Positions 17,087-25,362 of a DNA stretch of 64,000 nucleotides are shown one piece after another; the stretch's first letter is position 1; every line of letters starts with the position of its first letter. The stretch comes from Microbacterium sp. ProA8 (GTDB lineage: Bacteria; Actinomycetota; Actinomycetes; Actinomycetales; Microbacteriaceae). The stretch lies in contig NZ_CP157000.1 in NCBI RefSeq assembly GCF_039905635.1, positions 1,798,001 to 1,862,000 on the forward strand. Reading direction: 5' to 3'. A model generated the notes under the pieces. The model saw only the letters and a program-made list of their open reading frames with translations, had not been told where the DNA came from and did no database searches. The translations under genes were made by a program, and so were the position numbers.

Positions 17087-17116
17087 CATTCGTGCGCGAT
17101 CGATCGCGCACGAATG
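17087..17116. terminator. Perfect 30-bp palindrome between convergent genes
   Basis: CATTCGTGCGCGATC is followed directly by its exact complement, with no loop. It lies between two convergent genes and a second stem (CCGCCGGCTCGCGGCGG) follows. A bidirectional terminator is the simplest reading, though a perfect loopless palindrome could also bind a dimeric protein. Confidence 0.55.
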
Positions 17117-17137
17117 CCGCCGGCTCGCGGCGGGGCC

Positions 17138-17503
17138 TCAGGCTTCGACGAGCTCCGCGCGGAGGACGTTGTAGCGCGCGCCGCCGACGGCCAGCACGTG
17201 GTAGCGCTCGTGCAGCGCCACCGGCGTGCCGGGCGTCGCCGTCGCGGCGGCGCCGACGCCGTTCCACAGCACGATCGACGTGGCATCGGTCAGCGTCCGC
17301 ACGATCACGAAGCCGGATCGCTCGTCGGACTCCTCGACGATCGCGTCCGCCCATTCGGACGGCGTCGCCGCGGCCAGGCGCGCCTGGATGAGGTGCAGCG
17401 CGTGCCCGGGGGCGAATGAGGAGCAGCTGGCACCGTGGTCGCACATGCACGCCGCACGCTCACGCACCTGGAGGGGCGGGATGTGGCTGTGCGGGCTGGA
17501 CAC
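17138..17503 (-). CDS. Conserved-looking hypothetical protein with CxC...C cluster
   Basis: The 121-residue product carries CMCDHGASC near residue 19, a possible metal or redox cluster, followed by about 90 residues of mixed alpha/beta without recognised motifs. I do not recognise the family. The GTG start at 17503 is decided by an excellent AGGAG 6 nt upstream on the minus strand. It converges on the copper-storage-like gene, and a 9-bp inverted repeat lies in its upstream region. Confidence 0.65.
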   Translation of the reverse strand: MSSPHSHIPPLQVRERAACMCDHGASCSSFAPGHALHLIQARLAAATPSEWADAIVEESDERSGFVIVRTLTDATSIVLWNGVGAAATATPGTPVALHERYHVLAVGGARYNVLRAELVEA

Positions 17504-17559
17504 GATGTTCTCCTTCTCATGCGACGAATCGTCTGCGGTCCTGCCAGGCTAGGGGGGCA

Positions 17560-17589
17560 CGCGTGTCAAGGCATCTCGGGTGACACGCG
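17560..17589. promoter_or_regulatory. Inverted repeat upstream of the CxC hypothetical gene
   Basis: CGCGTGTCA and TGACACGCG are perfect 9-bp arms 12 bp apart. On the minus strand the inner part reads TTGACACG upstream of TAGCCT (about 17546-17551), so the dyad overlaps a possible promoter of the 17503 gene. The rest of the 17504-17759 gap holds the promoter of the FHA gene and nothing else I can identify. Confidence 0.4.
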
Positions 17590-17759
17590 GCGAAACATTG
17601 CGACAGCCGCCGTTTCGGGGGTGCGCGGGCCTGGCCCGAGCGCCCCGCCATGCCGGACCCCTCGGGCCTCGGTGCCGACGATCCGCTGCCGCAACCGCCA
17701 AAACGGCCTCTTCCGAGCCGAGGGTGATCGGATAGGCTGGCCGAGCAGAGGAGGAAACC

Positions 17760-18263
17760 GTGGAGCACGACCGCCGACCCGATGAGGGCGACATCCGCCG
17801 CGCCGCAGGAGCCGCCGCGCACGAGTCAGACCGTGCCGCCGACACCACGCAGACGTTCGGCCACGATTCCGATCTGTCGTTCGTGCCGTTCGGCAGCGAG
17901 CTCGGGGATGCGGAGCTCGACGCGATCGATGCTCTCCCGTCCGGTGCTGCGCTGCTGCTCGTCCGTTCCGGACCCACCGCAGGCGCCCGCTACCTGCTGG
18001 ATTCCGACGTGACGACCGTCGGACGGCATCCCGAAGCAGACATCTTCTTCGACGACGTCACCGTCTCGCGCCGCCACGCCGAGATCACCCGCTCGGGCAC
18101 GACCTTCGAACTGGTCGACCAGCGCTCGCTCAACGGCACCTACGTCAACGGCGAGCGGGTCGACAGAGCCACGCTCACCAATGGCGCCGAGGTGCGCGTC
18201 GGAAAGTTCCGCCTCAACTTCTTCGTCTCGCCGGCCGACCTCGCCCGGGCGGCGGACGCCTGA
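17760..18263 (+). CDS. garA: FHA-domain metabolic regulator, GarA/OdhI type
   Basis: The 167-residue protein is a homologue of GarA/OdhI, which when unphosphorylated inhibits 2-oxoglutarate dehydrogenase and, in mycobacteria, tunes glutamate metabolism. The FHA domain at ~residues 70-155 has GRHPEAD, SRRHAEI and SLNGTYVNGERV. The N-terminal tail carries DTTQTF (Thr29-Thr30), matching the ETTS-F twin-threonine site phosphorylated by PknB/PknG-type kinases. AGGAGG precedes the GTG, and TAGGCT lies ~20 bp further up. Its TGA overlaps the MerR gene ATG (TGATG). Confidence 0.9.
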   Translation: MEHDRRPDEGDIRRAAGAAAHESDRAADTTQTFGHDSDLSFVPFGSELGDAELDAIDALPSGAALLLVRSGPTAGARYLLDSDVTTVGRHPEADIFFDDVTVSRRHAEITRSGTTFELVDQRSLNGTYVNGERVDRATLTNGAEVRVGKFRLNFFVSPADLARAADA

Positions 18264-18955
18264 TGCCCGCGGCTTCCGCCCGTGAAAGGGCGTCGTCCGC
18301 GGGTCTTCTCAGCATCGGGCAGGTTCTGGCGCGACTGTCGCCGGAGTTCCCGTCCCTCACGTCCAGCAAGCTGCGCTTCCTCGAGGTGCAGGGCATCGTC
18401 ACGCCGCTGCGCACCGAGTCCGGCTACCGCAAGTTCTCGCAGGACGACCTCGAGCGGCTGCGGCTCGCACTGACGCTGCAGCGCGACCACTACCTGCCGC
18501 TGTCGGTCATCCGCGACTACCTCGAAGACGTCGACGCCGGCCGCGATCCGGCCACGCCGACCGCGGTGCCGCCGCCCTCGATCGTGCCCGCCCCGCGCCG
18601 CTACCGCCGGGACGAGATGCTCGCTGCCGCCGGCGCCGCGCCGCAGCTGCTCAACGATGCGATCAGCACCGGGATCCTCGCCGGAGCGGAGTCCTACACC
18701 GAGCAGTCCGTCACGCTGCTGCGCGCGCTCGTCGCCCTCGACCGCCACGGCATCGAGCCCCGTCACGTCCGCGCGCTGCGCCAGAGCGCCGAGCGCGATG
18801 TCGCCCTCGTCGAGTCGGCCCTCGCGCCGTTGCTGCGGCGGACGGATGCTTCGTCGCGCGGTCGCGCCGGCGAACTCGCGCCCGAATTGACCCGGCGCCT
18901 CGATGACGTGCGCGCGATCTTCGTGCGTGCCGCGCTCGACCGCATGCTCTCTTGA
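18263..18955 (+). CDS. ftsR: MerR-family regulator, FtsR/Rv1828 type
   Basis: The 230-residue protein has an N-terminal MerR winged helix (LLSIGQVLARLSPEFPSLTSSKLRFLEVQGIV) and a longer effector region lacking metal-binding Cys. It lies in the conserved garA-MerR-MerR order of Actinobacteria. The corynebacterial member FtsR activates ftsZ, so I use that symbol provisionally. A dyad suited to a MerR protein occurs in the ftsZ leader of this window (54875-54889). Start ATG overlaps garA. Confidence 0.82.
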   Translation: MPAASARERASSAGLLSIGQVLARLSPEFPSLTSSKLRFLEVQGIVTPLRTESGYRKFSQDDLERLRLALTLQRDHYLPLSVIRDYLEDVDAGRDPATPTAVPPPSIVPAPRRYRRDEMLAAAGAAPQLLNDAISTGILAGAESYTEQSVTLLRALVALDRHGIEPRHVRALRQSAERDVALVESALAPLLRRTDASSRGRAGELAPELTRRLDDVRAIFVRAALDRMLS

Positions 18956-19093
18956 CACGGCGCGGACGCCGTCGGCAGGGGGCCTGCCGAAGCGAAGCGT
19001 GCGACACGCCGACCTCCGAACAGCGGATGTCATTGCCGCGAGGGGGAGGCTGATCTAGCGTTGAGGTATTCGATTCCGGAGGGGGGAACGAGC

Positions 19094-19636
19094 ATGACCG
19101 GAGACCTGGCTGCAGGTGAGCCGTTCGGCGCAGAACTCCTCTTCACCGACGGACTTCCCGCGATGGACGACGAGGTCGGCTACCGCGGAGCGGTGGCGGC
19201 GAAGGCTGCCGGCATCACGTACCGTCAGCTCGACTACTGGGCTCGTACCGAGCTCGTCGAGCCGACCGTCCGGGGCGCCAGCGGGTCCGGCTCCCAGCGC
19301 CTCTACGGATTCCGCGACATCCTCGTGCTGAAGCTGGTCAAGCGCCTGCTCGACACCGGCATCTCGCTGCAGCAGATCCGCACCGCGGTCGACCAGCTGC
19401 GTGCCGCCGGCATCCGCGACCTCGCGGGCACGACCCTCATGAGCGATGGCGCCTCCGTGTACCTGTGCACGTCGAACGACGAGGTGATCGACCTCGTCAG
19501 CCGCGGTCAGGGCGTGTTCGGCATCGCGGTCGGCAAGGTGCTGCGCGAGGTCGAGTCGGAGCTCGTCGAGTTCGAGGTCGAGAAGCTCGACGCGATGGAC
19601 GAGCTCGCGGTTCGCCGCGCCGCCCGCACCGCCTGA
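19094..19636 (+). CDS. MerR-family regulator, Rv1830/McdR type
   Basis: The 180-residue protein has the MerR helix-turn-helix YRGAVAAKAAGITYRQLDYWARTELVEPTVR followed by SQRLYGFRDILVLKLVKRLLDTGISLQQIRTAV. It is the second MerR of the garA cluster. In M. tuberculosis a bifunctional nuclease gene (Rv1829) lies between the two MerR genes; here there is only 138 bp. GGAGGGGGGAACGAGC precedes the ATG at 19094, and TAGCGT upstream is a candidate -10. Confidence 0.85.
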   Translation: MTGDLAAGEPFGAELLFTDGLPAMDDEVGYRGAVAAKAAGITYRQLDYWARTELVEPTVRGASGSGSQRLYGFRDILVLKLVKRLLDTGISLQQIRTAVDQLRAAGIRDLAGTTLMSDGASVYLCTSNDEVIDLVSRGQGVFGIAVGKVLREVESELVEFEVEKLDAMDELAVRRAARTA

Positions 19637-19637
19637 C

Positions 19638-20852
19638 TCACGCCCGCGCCGTCTCCACCCGGTCTCGTGCCTCCGTGCTCGCGGTGAACGCCTGAGCCAG
19701 GTCGGCGATGAGGTCGGCGGGGTCTTCGAGCCCGATCGACAGCCGCACCAGAGCGTCGGACGGCTTGGCCTCCGACGCGACGGGGCGGTGCGTGAGCGCC
19801 GCGGGGTGCTGGATGAGCGAGTCGACGCTGCCCAGCGACACCGCGTGGGTGAACAGCTCCACCTCGGCCGTCAGCGACGACGCCGCCGCGAACCCGCCGG
19901 CGAGCTCGATCGCGATCATCGCGCCCGGACCCGCCTGCTGCGTGCCCACCAGGCCCTGCGGGTCACTCGCCGCGAAGCCGGGGAAGTGCACGCGGGCGAC
20001 CTCGTCCCTCGTCGTGAGCCAGTCCGCGACGATGCGCGCGCCCTCCTGCTGCGCCCGCATGCGCACCGGCAGCGTCGCGAGGCCGCGGTGCAGCAGGTAG
20101 GCCGCGAGCGGGTGCATGATGGCGCCGGTGATGGCGCGCGTGCGGCGCAGGGCCGCGGCGAGCCGCGCATCGCAGGCGACGACGCCGCCGACGACATCGC
20201 CGTGGCCGCCGAGGTACTTGGTGGCACTGTGGAGCGACAGGGCGGCGCCGAGATCGAGCGGATGCTGCAGCATCGGCGTGGCGAACGTGTTGTCGACCAG
20301 CACCGGCACGTCGCCCGCCGCCTCCACCACGGCGGCGATGTCGACGAGTTCCAGCGTCGGGTTGGCCGGGGTCTCGAGCACGACGAGCGCGGTGTCGTCC
20401 CGCATCGCCGCCGCGACGGCGTCGGGGGCGCAGAACGTCGTCTCGACGCCGAGCAGCCCCGATGCCAGCAGATGGTCGGTTCCGCCGTAGAGCGGGCGGA
20501 CCGCCACGACGTGGCGGCGCTGCGACTCGTGCGTCAACGCCAGCAGCACCGCGGTGACCGCGGCCATGCCGGACGAGAAGGCCACAGCCTCTTCGGCGTG
20601 CTCGAGGCGCGCGAGCGCCTCTTCGAACCGGGCGACCGTGGGATTCCACAGTCGGGCGTAGACGTTCGAGCCCCCTTCGAACGGGTGGCCGCCGGTGGCG
20701 AGCACCTCGTAGGACATGCCGCCGAGGTCGATCCCGGGCAACGGGTTGGTCGACGAGAGGTCGAGGGGGAGTGCGTGGACGCCGAGGCTCGCGAGATCGT
20801 CGCGGCCGGCGTGCACGGCGAGGCTGTCAGGGTGCAGCGTCATCGATGCCAT
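19638..20852 (-). CDS. Cys/Met-metabolism PLP enzyme (cystathionine gamma-synthase/lyase family)
   Basis: The 404-residue fold-type I PLP enzyme shows YARLWNPTVARFEEALARLE, SSGMAAVTAV, VDNTFATPMLQHPLDLGA and the PLP lysine in HSATKYLGGHGDVVGG. It may be a cystathionine gamma-synthase, gamma-lyase or methionine gamma-lyase; the sequence does not decide. ATG codons at 20852 and 20843 are both possible. It converges with the McdR-type gene, only 1 bp apart at the 3' ends. The 131-bp upstream gap has several GTGATCAC-like pieces but no clear operator. Confidence 0.87.
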   Translation of the reverse strand: MASMTLHPDSLAVHAGRDDLASLGVHALPLDLSSTNPLPGIDLGGMSYEVLATGGHPFEGGSNVYARLWNPTVARFEEALARLEHAEEAVAFSSGMAAVTAVLLALTHESQRRHVVAVRPLYGGTDHLLASGLLGVETTFCAPDAVAAAMRDDTALVVLETPANPTLELVDIAAVVEAAGDVPVLVDNTFATPMLQHPLDLGAALSLHSATKYLGGHGDVVGGVVACDARLAAALRRTRAITGAIMHPLAAYLLHRGLATLPVRMRAQQEGARIVADWLTTRDEVARVHFPGFAASDPQGLVGTQQAGPGAMIAIELAGGFAAASSLTAEVELFTHAVSLGSVDSLIQHPAALTHRPVASEAKPSDALVRLSIGLEDPADLIADLAQAFTASTEARDRVETARA

Positions 20853-20984
20853 GGCGATATGGTCAGTGATCGCGAGGCGAATAGCAAGTCGTGATCACCG
20901 ACTGGTGCACGATCTATACAAAGTGACCATCAATTGAGACGGCCGTCACCGAGTGGATGCCGGTGCCACCGGCATCCGTCATCG

Positions 20985-21794
20985 TCAGGAGCGCGTGTCT
21001 TCCGCGACCGGGATGCGACCCGTCCGCATGACGCGGTCGAGCAGCGAGTCGAAGTCGGCGGCGAGCTCCTGCGCGGAGTCGCCGGGCCAGATGTGGAGCG
21101 GCTTCGCGGCGCCCTGCGCCTGCTGCAGTGAGGTGCGCTCCGGCAGCTGCGGGCTCAGCACGAGGGGGCCGAACATGTCGCGCAGCTCCTTGATGCGGAA
21201 CTGGTGCTCGATCGACTGCGGGCGCACGCGGTTGACCACGATGCCCAGCGGCTGCAGGCGAGGGGAGAGGCCGCGGCGGATCTCCTCGATCGCGCGGAGC
21301 GCACGGTCGGCGGCGGCCACCGAGAAGAGGCCGGGCTCGGTCACGACGATCACGCGGTCGGACGCCGCCCACGCGGTGCGCGTAAGGGCGTTGAGCGAGG
21401 GTGCGCAGTCGATGAGCACGAGGTCGTAGTCGGCCTCGATGGTCGCCAGCGCCTCCTCCATCTTCCACACGTCGCGGACGCTCGGGTGCGGACCGTCGAA
21501 GTTGATCGCAGACGGGCTGCCGATCATCACGTCGATGGTGCCCGGATGCACCTTCGCCCATCCGCTGGAGGTGATGGCCTGACGGACCGTCTTCTCCTTC
21601 GGGTTGGCGAGGACATCTGCGACATTCAGTCGACCGGCGACTTGGATGTCCATGCCCGTCGATACGTCGGACTGCGGGTCGAGGTCGACGACGAGCGTGC
21701 GGACACCGCGGGCGAATGCCGCCGACGCGAGTCCGAGAGTCACGGTTGTCTTGCCGACCCCACCCTTGAGCGAGCTGACGGATAGGACGTGCAC
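20985..21794 (-). CDS. ParA/Soj-type ATPase
   Basis: The 269-residue protein has the deviant Walker [14 protein letters not shown], the Asp of VVDLDPQSD and the Walker B VLIDCAPS. It is a ParA-like switch ATPase without an adjacent ParB. The start is taken as GTG 21794 because TAACGT (21803-21808, minus strand) lies 8 nt upstream and would overlap an alternative TTG start at 21803. It diverges from pyruvate carboxylase. Cargo is unknown; orphan ParA proteins position polar or chromosomal cargo. Confidence 0.85.
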   Translation of the reverse strand: MHVLSVSSLKGGVGKTTVTLGLASAAFARGVRTLVVDLDPQSDVSTGMDIQVAGRLNVADVLANPKEKTVRQAITSSGWAKVHPGTIDVMIGSPSAINFDGPHPSVRDVWKMEEALATIEADYDLVLIDCAPSLNALTRTAWAASDRVIVVTEPGLFSVAAADRALRAIEEIRRGLSPRLQPLGIVVNRVRPQSIEHQFRIKELRDMFGPLVLSPQLPERTSLQQAQGAAKPLHIWPGDSAQELAADFDSLLDRVMRTGRIPVAEDTRS

Positions 21795-21816
21795 AAGGCA
21801 CAACGTTACCGTCCCC

Positions 21817-21822
21817 TAGGCT
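21817..21822 (+). promoter_or_regulatory. Candidate -10 of pyc
   Basis: TAGGCT lies 57 bp upstream of the pyc ATG. It is followed by a CTGAG...CTCAG inverted pair (21821-21837) in the leader and by GGAGG just before the start. Confidence 0.5.
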
Positions 21823-21879
21823 GAGAGCACACTCAGCCTGTTCCCCGGGCCCGCCTGCGCCGCCGCACACGGAGGTCGA

Positions 21880-24800
21880 ATGTTCCGCAAGATCCTGGTC
21901 GCGAACCGAGGCGAGATCGCCATCCGGGCCTTCCGCGCCGCATACGAACTGGGGGCCCGCACGGTTGCGGTGTTCCCGTACGAAGACCGCGGCTCGCTGC
22001 ATCGGCAGAAGGCCGACGAGTCGTACGAGATCGGCGAGAAGGGGCATCCCGTCCGCGCGTACCTCGACGTCGACGAGATCATCCGCGTGGCGAAGGATGC
22101 CGGCGCGGACGCGATCTATCCGGGCTACGGCTTCCTCTCGGAGAACCCCGAGCTGGCGGAGAAGGCGGCGGCCAACGGGATCGCCTTCATCGGTCCGCCC
22201 GCGAAGGTGCTCGAGATGGCCGGCAACAAGGTCACCGCGAAGCACCACGCGGTCGCCGCGGGCGTGCCCGTGCTGCGCTCGACCGAGGCGTCCGACGACG
22301 TCGACGCCCTGCTCGGCCAGGCCGACGACATCGGCTTCCCGATCTTCGTCAAGGCGGTCGCCGGCGGTGGCGGACGCGGGATGCGGCGCGTCGAGCGCCG
22401 TGAAGAGCTCGCCCCCGCGCTGGCCGAGGCGATGCGAGAGGCGGGAAGCGCCTTCGGCGACGCCCGCGTGTTCCTCGAGCAGGCCGTGCAGCGGCCGCGC
22501 CACGTCGAGGTGCAGATCCTCGCCGACGCGACGGGCGAGACCGTGCACCTGTTCGAGCGCGACTGCTCGGTGCAGCGCCGTCACCAGAAGGTGATCGAGA
22601 TCGCACCCGCGCCCAACCTCGACCCCGCCGTCCGCGACGCGCTCCACGGCTACGCCGTCGCCTTCGCACGGTCGATCGGCTACGAGAACGCCGGCACGGT
22701 GGAGTTCCTCCTGGAGACGGCGGGCCCCCGCACCGGCGAGGTCGTGTTCATCGAGATGAACCCGCGGATCCAGGTCGAGCACACCGTCACCGAGGAGGTG
22801 ACGGATGTCGATCTCGTGCAGTCGCAGATGCGCATCGCCGCCGGGCAGACGATCGCCGAGCTCGGTCTGACGCAGGACAGGATCCAGCTGCGTGGCGCCG
22901 CCCTCCAGTGCCGCATCACGACCGAGGACCCGTCGCAGGGGTTCCGCCCCGACACCGGCCGCATCACCACGTACCGCTCGCCGGGCGGCGCCGGCATCCG
23001 GCTCGACGGCGGCACGACCGCAGCGGGCTCGCAGATCAGCCCGCACTTCGACTCGATGCTCGCGAAGCTCACGTGCCGCGGCCGCGACTTCCCGGCCGCC
23101 GTCGCCCGTGCACGCCGGGCGCTCGCGGAGTTCCGCATCCGCGGCGTCTCGACCAACATCCCGTTCCTCCGGGCGGTGCTCGACGACCCGGCATTCGTCG
23201 CCGGCGACGTGAGCACCTCCTTCATCGACGAGCGCCCCCAGCTGCTCACCAGCAACCCGTCACGAGACCGGGCGACCAAGCTGCTGAACTGGCTCGGCGA
23301 CGTGACCGTCAACCGGCCCTACGGCGACAAGCCGCTGTCGGTGTCGCCGGGCAGCAAGCTGCCCGGCATCGACCTCACCGCCGCCCCGCCGGCGGGGACG
23401 CTCGCGAAGCTGCGTGCGCTCGGCCCCGAGGGCTTCGCGCGCGCTCTTCGCGCGCAGAGCGCACTCGCCGTCACCGAGACGACGTTCCGCGACGCCCACC
23501 AGTCGCTGCTGGCCACCCGCGTCCGCACCCGCGACCTGGTGCGGGTCGGCCCGCACGTGTCGCGCATGACGCCGGAGCTGCTGTCGGTCGAGGCGTGGGG
23601 CGGTGCCACCTACGACGTCGCGCTGCGCTTCCTTGCGGAAGACCCGTGGGAGCGCCTCGAGGCGCTCCGCGAGGCCATGCCCAACATCCCGATCCAGATG
23701 CTGCTGCGCGGCCGCAACACGGTGGGCTACACCCCTCGCCCCGTCGAGGTCACCGACGCGTTCGTGCGCGAAGCCGCGGCCACCGGCGTCGACATCTTCC
23801 GCATCTTCGACGCGCTCAACGACGTGTCGCAGATGCGCCCGGCGATCGACGCCGTGCGCTCCACGGGCACCGCCATCGCCGAAGTGGCGCTCTGCTACAC
23901 CTCCGATCTGCTCGATCCGGCGGAGCAGCTCTACACGCTCGACTACTACCTCCGCCTCGCCGAGCAGATCGTCGAGTCCGGCGCGCACATCCTGGCGATC
24001 AAGGACATGGCCGGTCTCGTGCGACCAGCCGCCGCCGCCAAGCTGGTCACGGCGCTCCGCGAGAACTTCGACCTCCCGGTGCATCTGCACACCCACGACA
24101 CCGCGGGCGGGCAGCTGGCGACGCTCCTGGCGGCCAGTGCGGCGGGCGTCGACGCGGTGGATGCCGCGGCCGCACCGATGTCGGGCACCACGAGCCAGCC
24201 CTCGCTCTCGGCTCTCGTGGCCGCGCTCGCGCACACCGACCGCGACACCGGACTCAGTCTGCAGGCGGTGAGCGACCTCGAACCGTACTGGGAGGCCGTG
24301 CGCCACCTCTACCGCCCGTTCGAGTCCGGGCTCGCCTCGCCGACGGGCCGCGTGTATCACCACGAGATCCCGGGCGGACAGCTCTCGAACCTCCGTCAGC
24401 AGGCGATCGCACTGGGCCTCGCCGACGACTTCGAGCTCATCGAGGACATGTATGCCGCCGCCGACCGCATCCTCGGCCGCATCCCCAAGGTGACGCCCTC
24501 GTCCAAGGTCGTCGGCGACCTGGCGCTCGCGCTCGTCGCGGTGCGCGCCGACCCCGCCGACTTCGAGGCGAACCCGCAGAGCTACGACATCCCGGACTCG
24601 GTGGTCGGCTTCATGGCGGGCGAGCTGGGCGATCTGCCGGGCGGCTGGCCCGAGCCCTTCCGCACCAAGGTGCTCGAAGGCCGCACGGTCTCGATCGAGG
24701 TGCCTCCGCTCACGGAGGAGGAGCACGAAGGTCTGGCCGGCGACCGGGCGCTCCGCCGCCGCACCCTCAACCGGCTGCTGTTCCCCGGCCCGGCACGCGA

Positions 24801-25287
24801 GTTCGAGAAGAACCGCGAGGCGTACGGCGACCTCACTGCTCTCGGCACGCCGGACTACCTCTACGGCTTGAAGCCGGGGGAGGAGCACATCGCCGAGATC
24901 GACCCGGGCGTGCAGCTGTACGTCGGACTCGAAGCGATCGGCGAAGCCGACGACAAGGGCTTCCGGACCGTGATGACGACCCTCAACGGACAGCTGCGGC
25001 CGGTGTTCGTGCGCGACCGCAGCATCAAGGTCGAGACGCGCCCGGCTGAGAGGGCCGACACCTCGAAGCCGGGGCAGGTCGCTGCGCCCTTCTCCGGCGT
25101 CGTCACGCTGAAGTCGGCCGTCGGCGACGCCGTCGCGGCCGGGCAGCCGGTGGCTTCGATCGAGGCCATGAAGATGGAGGCCGCCATCACCGCGCCTGTC
25201 GACGGCGTCGTCGAACGCCTCGCGATCGCCGCGACCGCACAGGTCGATGCGGGCGACCTTTTGGTCGTGATCCGTCCGGCCCAGTAG
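21880..25287 (+). CDS. pyc: Pyruvate carboxylase
   Basis: The 1,135-residue enzyme carboxylates pyruvate to oxaloacetate with biotin and ATP, refilling the TCA cycle. It has the biotin carboxylase domain (FRKILVANRGEIAIR, GGGGRGMRRV, EMNPRIQVEHTVTEE), the carboxyltransferase domain (TTFRDAHQSLLATRVRT, FDALNDV, HTHDTAGGQ) and a C-terminal biotin-binding EAMKMEA. The length is full and all domains are in one chain. GGAGG lies 5 bp before the ATG. Two unrelated ParA/MinD ATPase genes flank it. Confidence 0.97.
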   Translation: MFRKILVANRGEIAIRAFRAAYELGARTVAVFPYEDRGSLHRQKADESYEIGEKGHPVRAYLDVDEIIRVAKDAGADAIYPGYGFLSENPELAEKAAANGIAFIGPPAKVLEMAGNKVTAKHHAVAAGVPVLRSTEASDDVDALLGQADDIGFPIFVKAVAGGGGRGMRRVERREELAPALAEAMREAGSAFGDARVFLEQAVQRPRHVEVQILADATGETVHLFERDCSVQRRHQKVIEIAPAPNLDPAVRDALHGYAVAFARSIGYENAGTVEFLLETAGPRTGEVVFIEMNPRIQVEHTVTEEVTDVDLVQSQMRIAAGQTIAELGLTQDRIQLRGAALQCRITTEDPSQGFRPDTGRITTYRSPGGAGIRLDGGTTAAGSQISPHFDSMLAKLTCRGRDFPAAVARARRALAEFRIRGVSTNIPFLRAVLDDPAFVAGDVSTSFIDERPQLLTSNPSRDRATKLLNWLGDVTVNRPYGDKPLSVSPGSKLPGIDLTAAPPAGTLAKLRALGPEGFARALRAQSALAVTETTFRDAHQSLLATRVRTRDLVRVGPHVSRMTPELLSVEAWGGATYDVALRFLAEDPWERLEALREAMPNIPIQMLLRGRNTVGYTPRPVEVTDAFVREAAATGVDIFRIFDALNDVSQMRPAIDAVRSTGTAIAEVALCYTSDLLDPAEQLYTLDYYLRLAEQIVESGAHILAIKDMAGLVRPAAAAKLVTALRENFDLPVHLHTHDTAGGQLATLLAASAAGVDAVDAAAAPMSGTTSQPSLSALVAALAHTDRDTGLSLQAVSDLEPYWEAVRHLYRPFESGLASPTGRVYHHEIPGGQLSNLRQQAIALGLADDFELIEDMYAAADRILGRIPKVTPSSKVVGDLALALVAVRADPADFEANPQSYDIPDSVVGFMAGELGDLPGGWPEPFRTKVLEGRTVSIEVPPLTEEEHEGLAGDRALRRRTLNRLLFPGPAREFEKNREAYGDLTALGTPDYLYGLKPGEEHIAEIDPGVQLYVGLEAIGEADDKGFRTVMTTLNGQLRPVFVRDRSIKVETRPAERADTSKPGQVAAPFSGVVTLKSAVGDAVAAGQPVASIEAMKMEAAITAPVDGVVERLAIAATAQVDAGDLLVVIRPAQ

Positions 25288-25362
25288 CCTGGAAGGCGGC
25301 ATACGCCCGAATATGCGCCCGCGGCACCCGAACAGGCGCCATCTTCCCAGGAGAACTTCGCA

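Noticed and set aside
20853..20984. Lrp/AsnC operator upstream of the PLP enzyme gene
   Set aside because: GTGATCAC pieces are present but not arranged in a clear dyad, and no regulator gene is adjacent.
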